Source: Paradevosia sp036499825 (GTDB lineage: Bacteria; Pseudomonadota; Alphaproteobacteria; Rhizobiales; Devosiaceae). Taken from it: 64,000 nt of DNA. The stretch is from positions 124,001-188,000 of the forward strand of contig DASYCZ010000041.1 of assembly GCA_036499825.1 (NCBI GenBank). Reading direction: 5' to 3'. This document shows, one piece after another, positions 63,185 through 64,000 of the stretch. A program made the position numbers and the translations under genes. The notes beneath the pieces are model-generated. The model did no database searches, had not been told where the DNA came from, and saw nothing but the letters and a program-made list of their open reading frames with translations. Position 1 is the stretch's first letter. The number at the start of each line of letters is the position of its first letter.

Positions 63185-64000
63185 ATGTCCTTCAGATTGC
63201 CCCTGGCTCCCGCCATTCTGGTTCCGGCCGCCATCACCCTGGTGGTGGTGGTCGCGCTCGTCATTTCGCTCGGTGCGTCCAACACCATGACGACGCTCGA
63301 GGCCAGCCTTTCCGCACGGCAGAACGAAATGATCCGCGTGCTGACGGCGCAGTTCGCCGGCAGCGTCAAGTTCGACAAGATGGATACGGTCCAGGCGTCA
63401 TTCACAGATTATCAGGTAGATCCCGATTTCGGCCTGGCGGCGGCGGGGGCCGTCGATGGCCAGGGCAAGACGCTGCTGAGCTTCGGCAACAAGCCGGACC
63501 TGCAGGCCCGGAGCCTTGAGATCGCCGCCAAGGCGCTGACGGCGAAGGATGTGGTCTCGACGATTTCGGGCGATTATCACATCGCCGCCGCTCCAGCCTA
63601 TTTCGGCAAGGCGCACGCTCTGGTGGGGGCCGTGGTCATGGCATGGGATCTTTCGATCTACCGCCAGGAAGTAATCGCCGGCGAAATCCGGACCGGCCTC
63701 ATTGCGCTCGGCGTCGCGCTCGTCGCCATGTTCGGATTGATGCTTTTCCTCACCCGGCATGTGACGACGCCGCTGCGCCGGTTGACGGCAGTGGCCAAGG
63801 CGCTGGCGGAATCGCATTATGGGGTGACGATCGATGGCGCCGGTCGGCGCGACGAGCTGGGGGATCTGGCGCGCGCCATCGAGGTGTTCCGCGAAAACGG
63901 CATGAAGGTCGCCGAGATGACCGAGGCCGAGGCGTCACGTATCATCGCCGATCAAAAGGAACGAAGCCGCATGATGGCGGAACTGCAGGCAGCCTTCGGC
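63185..64000 (+). CDS. Methyl-accepting chemotaxis protein (partial, N-terminus)
   Basis: The frame is open to the window edge (272 codons). Helix 1 (LAPAILVPAAITLVVVVALV), a periplasmic sensory domain of about 140 residues, helix 2 (RTGLIALGVALVAMFGLMLF) and a HAMP domain (THHVTTPLRRLT-like TRHVTTPLRRLTAVAKALAE; GRRDELGDLARAIEVFRENG). The signalling tip lies beyond the window; MMAELQAAFG is the usual link to it in Hyphomicrobiales receptors. It starts 29 bases after the PDC-like gene. Confidence 0.88.
   Translation, partial: MSFRLPLAPAILVPAAITLVVVVALVISLGASNTMTTLEASLSARQNEMIRVLTAQFAGSVKFDKMDTVQASFTDYQVDPDFGLAAAGAVDGQGKTLLSFGNKPDLQARSLEIAAKALTAKDVVSTISGDYHIAAAPAYFGKAHALVGAVVMAWDLSIYRQEVIAGEIRTGLIALGVALVAMFGLMLFLTRHVTTPLRRLTAVAKALAESHYGVTIDGAGRRDELGDLARAIEVFRENGMKVAEMTEAEASRIIADQKERSRMMAELQAAFG

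Overview
The window looks like chromosomal DNA of a motile alphaproteobacterium of the Hyphomicrobiales, most like Devosia or a close relative. Reasons: high GC with strong third-position bias; ChpT, CtrA and the CtrA inhibitor SciP together; an EipA (DUF1134) homologue; a Caulobacter-type fliF-fliG-flbE-fliN-flbD operon; a GAAC-N7-GAAC LexA box typical of alphaproteobacteria; and an rpoH-type sigma factor. The genus is inferred from gene content and was not tested by a search. There is no prophage, IS element, CRISPR array or rRNA operon.

Layout. 1-2.1 kb: end of an unknown gene, xthA, a small ORF and an alpha/beta hydrolase. 2.2-5.3 kb: serC-serA behind a structured leader. 5.3-11.1 kb: membrane proteins, an EamA exporter, purA and a large membrane-anchored acidic protein. 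11.1-16.4 kb: thiBPQ under a TPP riboswitch, divergent from thiamine pyrophosphokinase and an unusual enolase-superfamily enzyme. 16.4-20.1 kb: rpoH, an RluD-type pseudouridine synthase, a DUF6476-like protein and a coiled-coil protein. 20.3-27.1 kb: eipA, a YHS protein, chpT, a TetR regulator beside a nonsense-mutated SDR gene, a CheY-like regulator, and ctrA. 27.5-41.5 kb: flagellar genes (fliI-fliJ; fliF-G-H-N-flbD-flhA; fliK-flgD) with sciP between them. 41.7-49.9 kb: mnmA, a sigma factor with a membrane VWA protein, a ring-cleaving dioxygenase, an SOS-type radical SAM/UdgX DNA repair pair and tRNA-Met. 50-56.7 kb: accessory genes (Tat-exported amidohydrolase, outer membrane protein, acetyltransferases, cupin) and ilvA. 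56.7-64 kb: a GntR regulator, FAD-dependent oxidoreductase and sugar ABC transporter lacking its ATPase, then a periplasmic protein and the start of a chemoreceptor.

How the parts connect. The middle of the window reads as a cell-cycle-to-flagellum circuit. ChpT passes phosphate to CtrA, and SciP restrains CtrA. CtrA-like boxes lie upstream of fliF and fliI, and candidate CcrM (GANTC) clusters lie upstream of ctrA and sciP. FlbD is encoded at the end of the fliF cluster, and a well-spaced sigma-54 promoter lies just upstream of fliK-flgD. This matches the Caulobacter class II to class III hierarchy. The other standout is the radical SAM plus UdgX operon with a LexA box sitting on its ribosome binding site.
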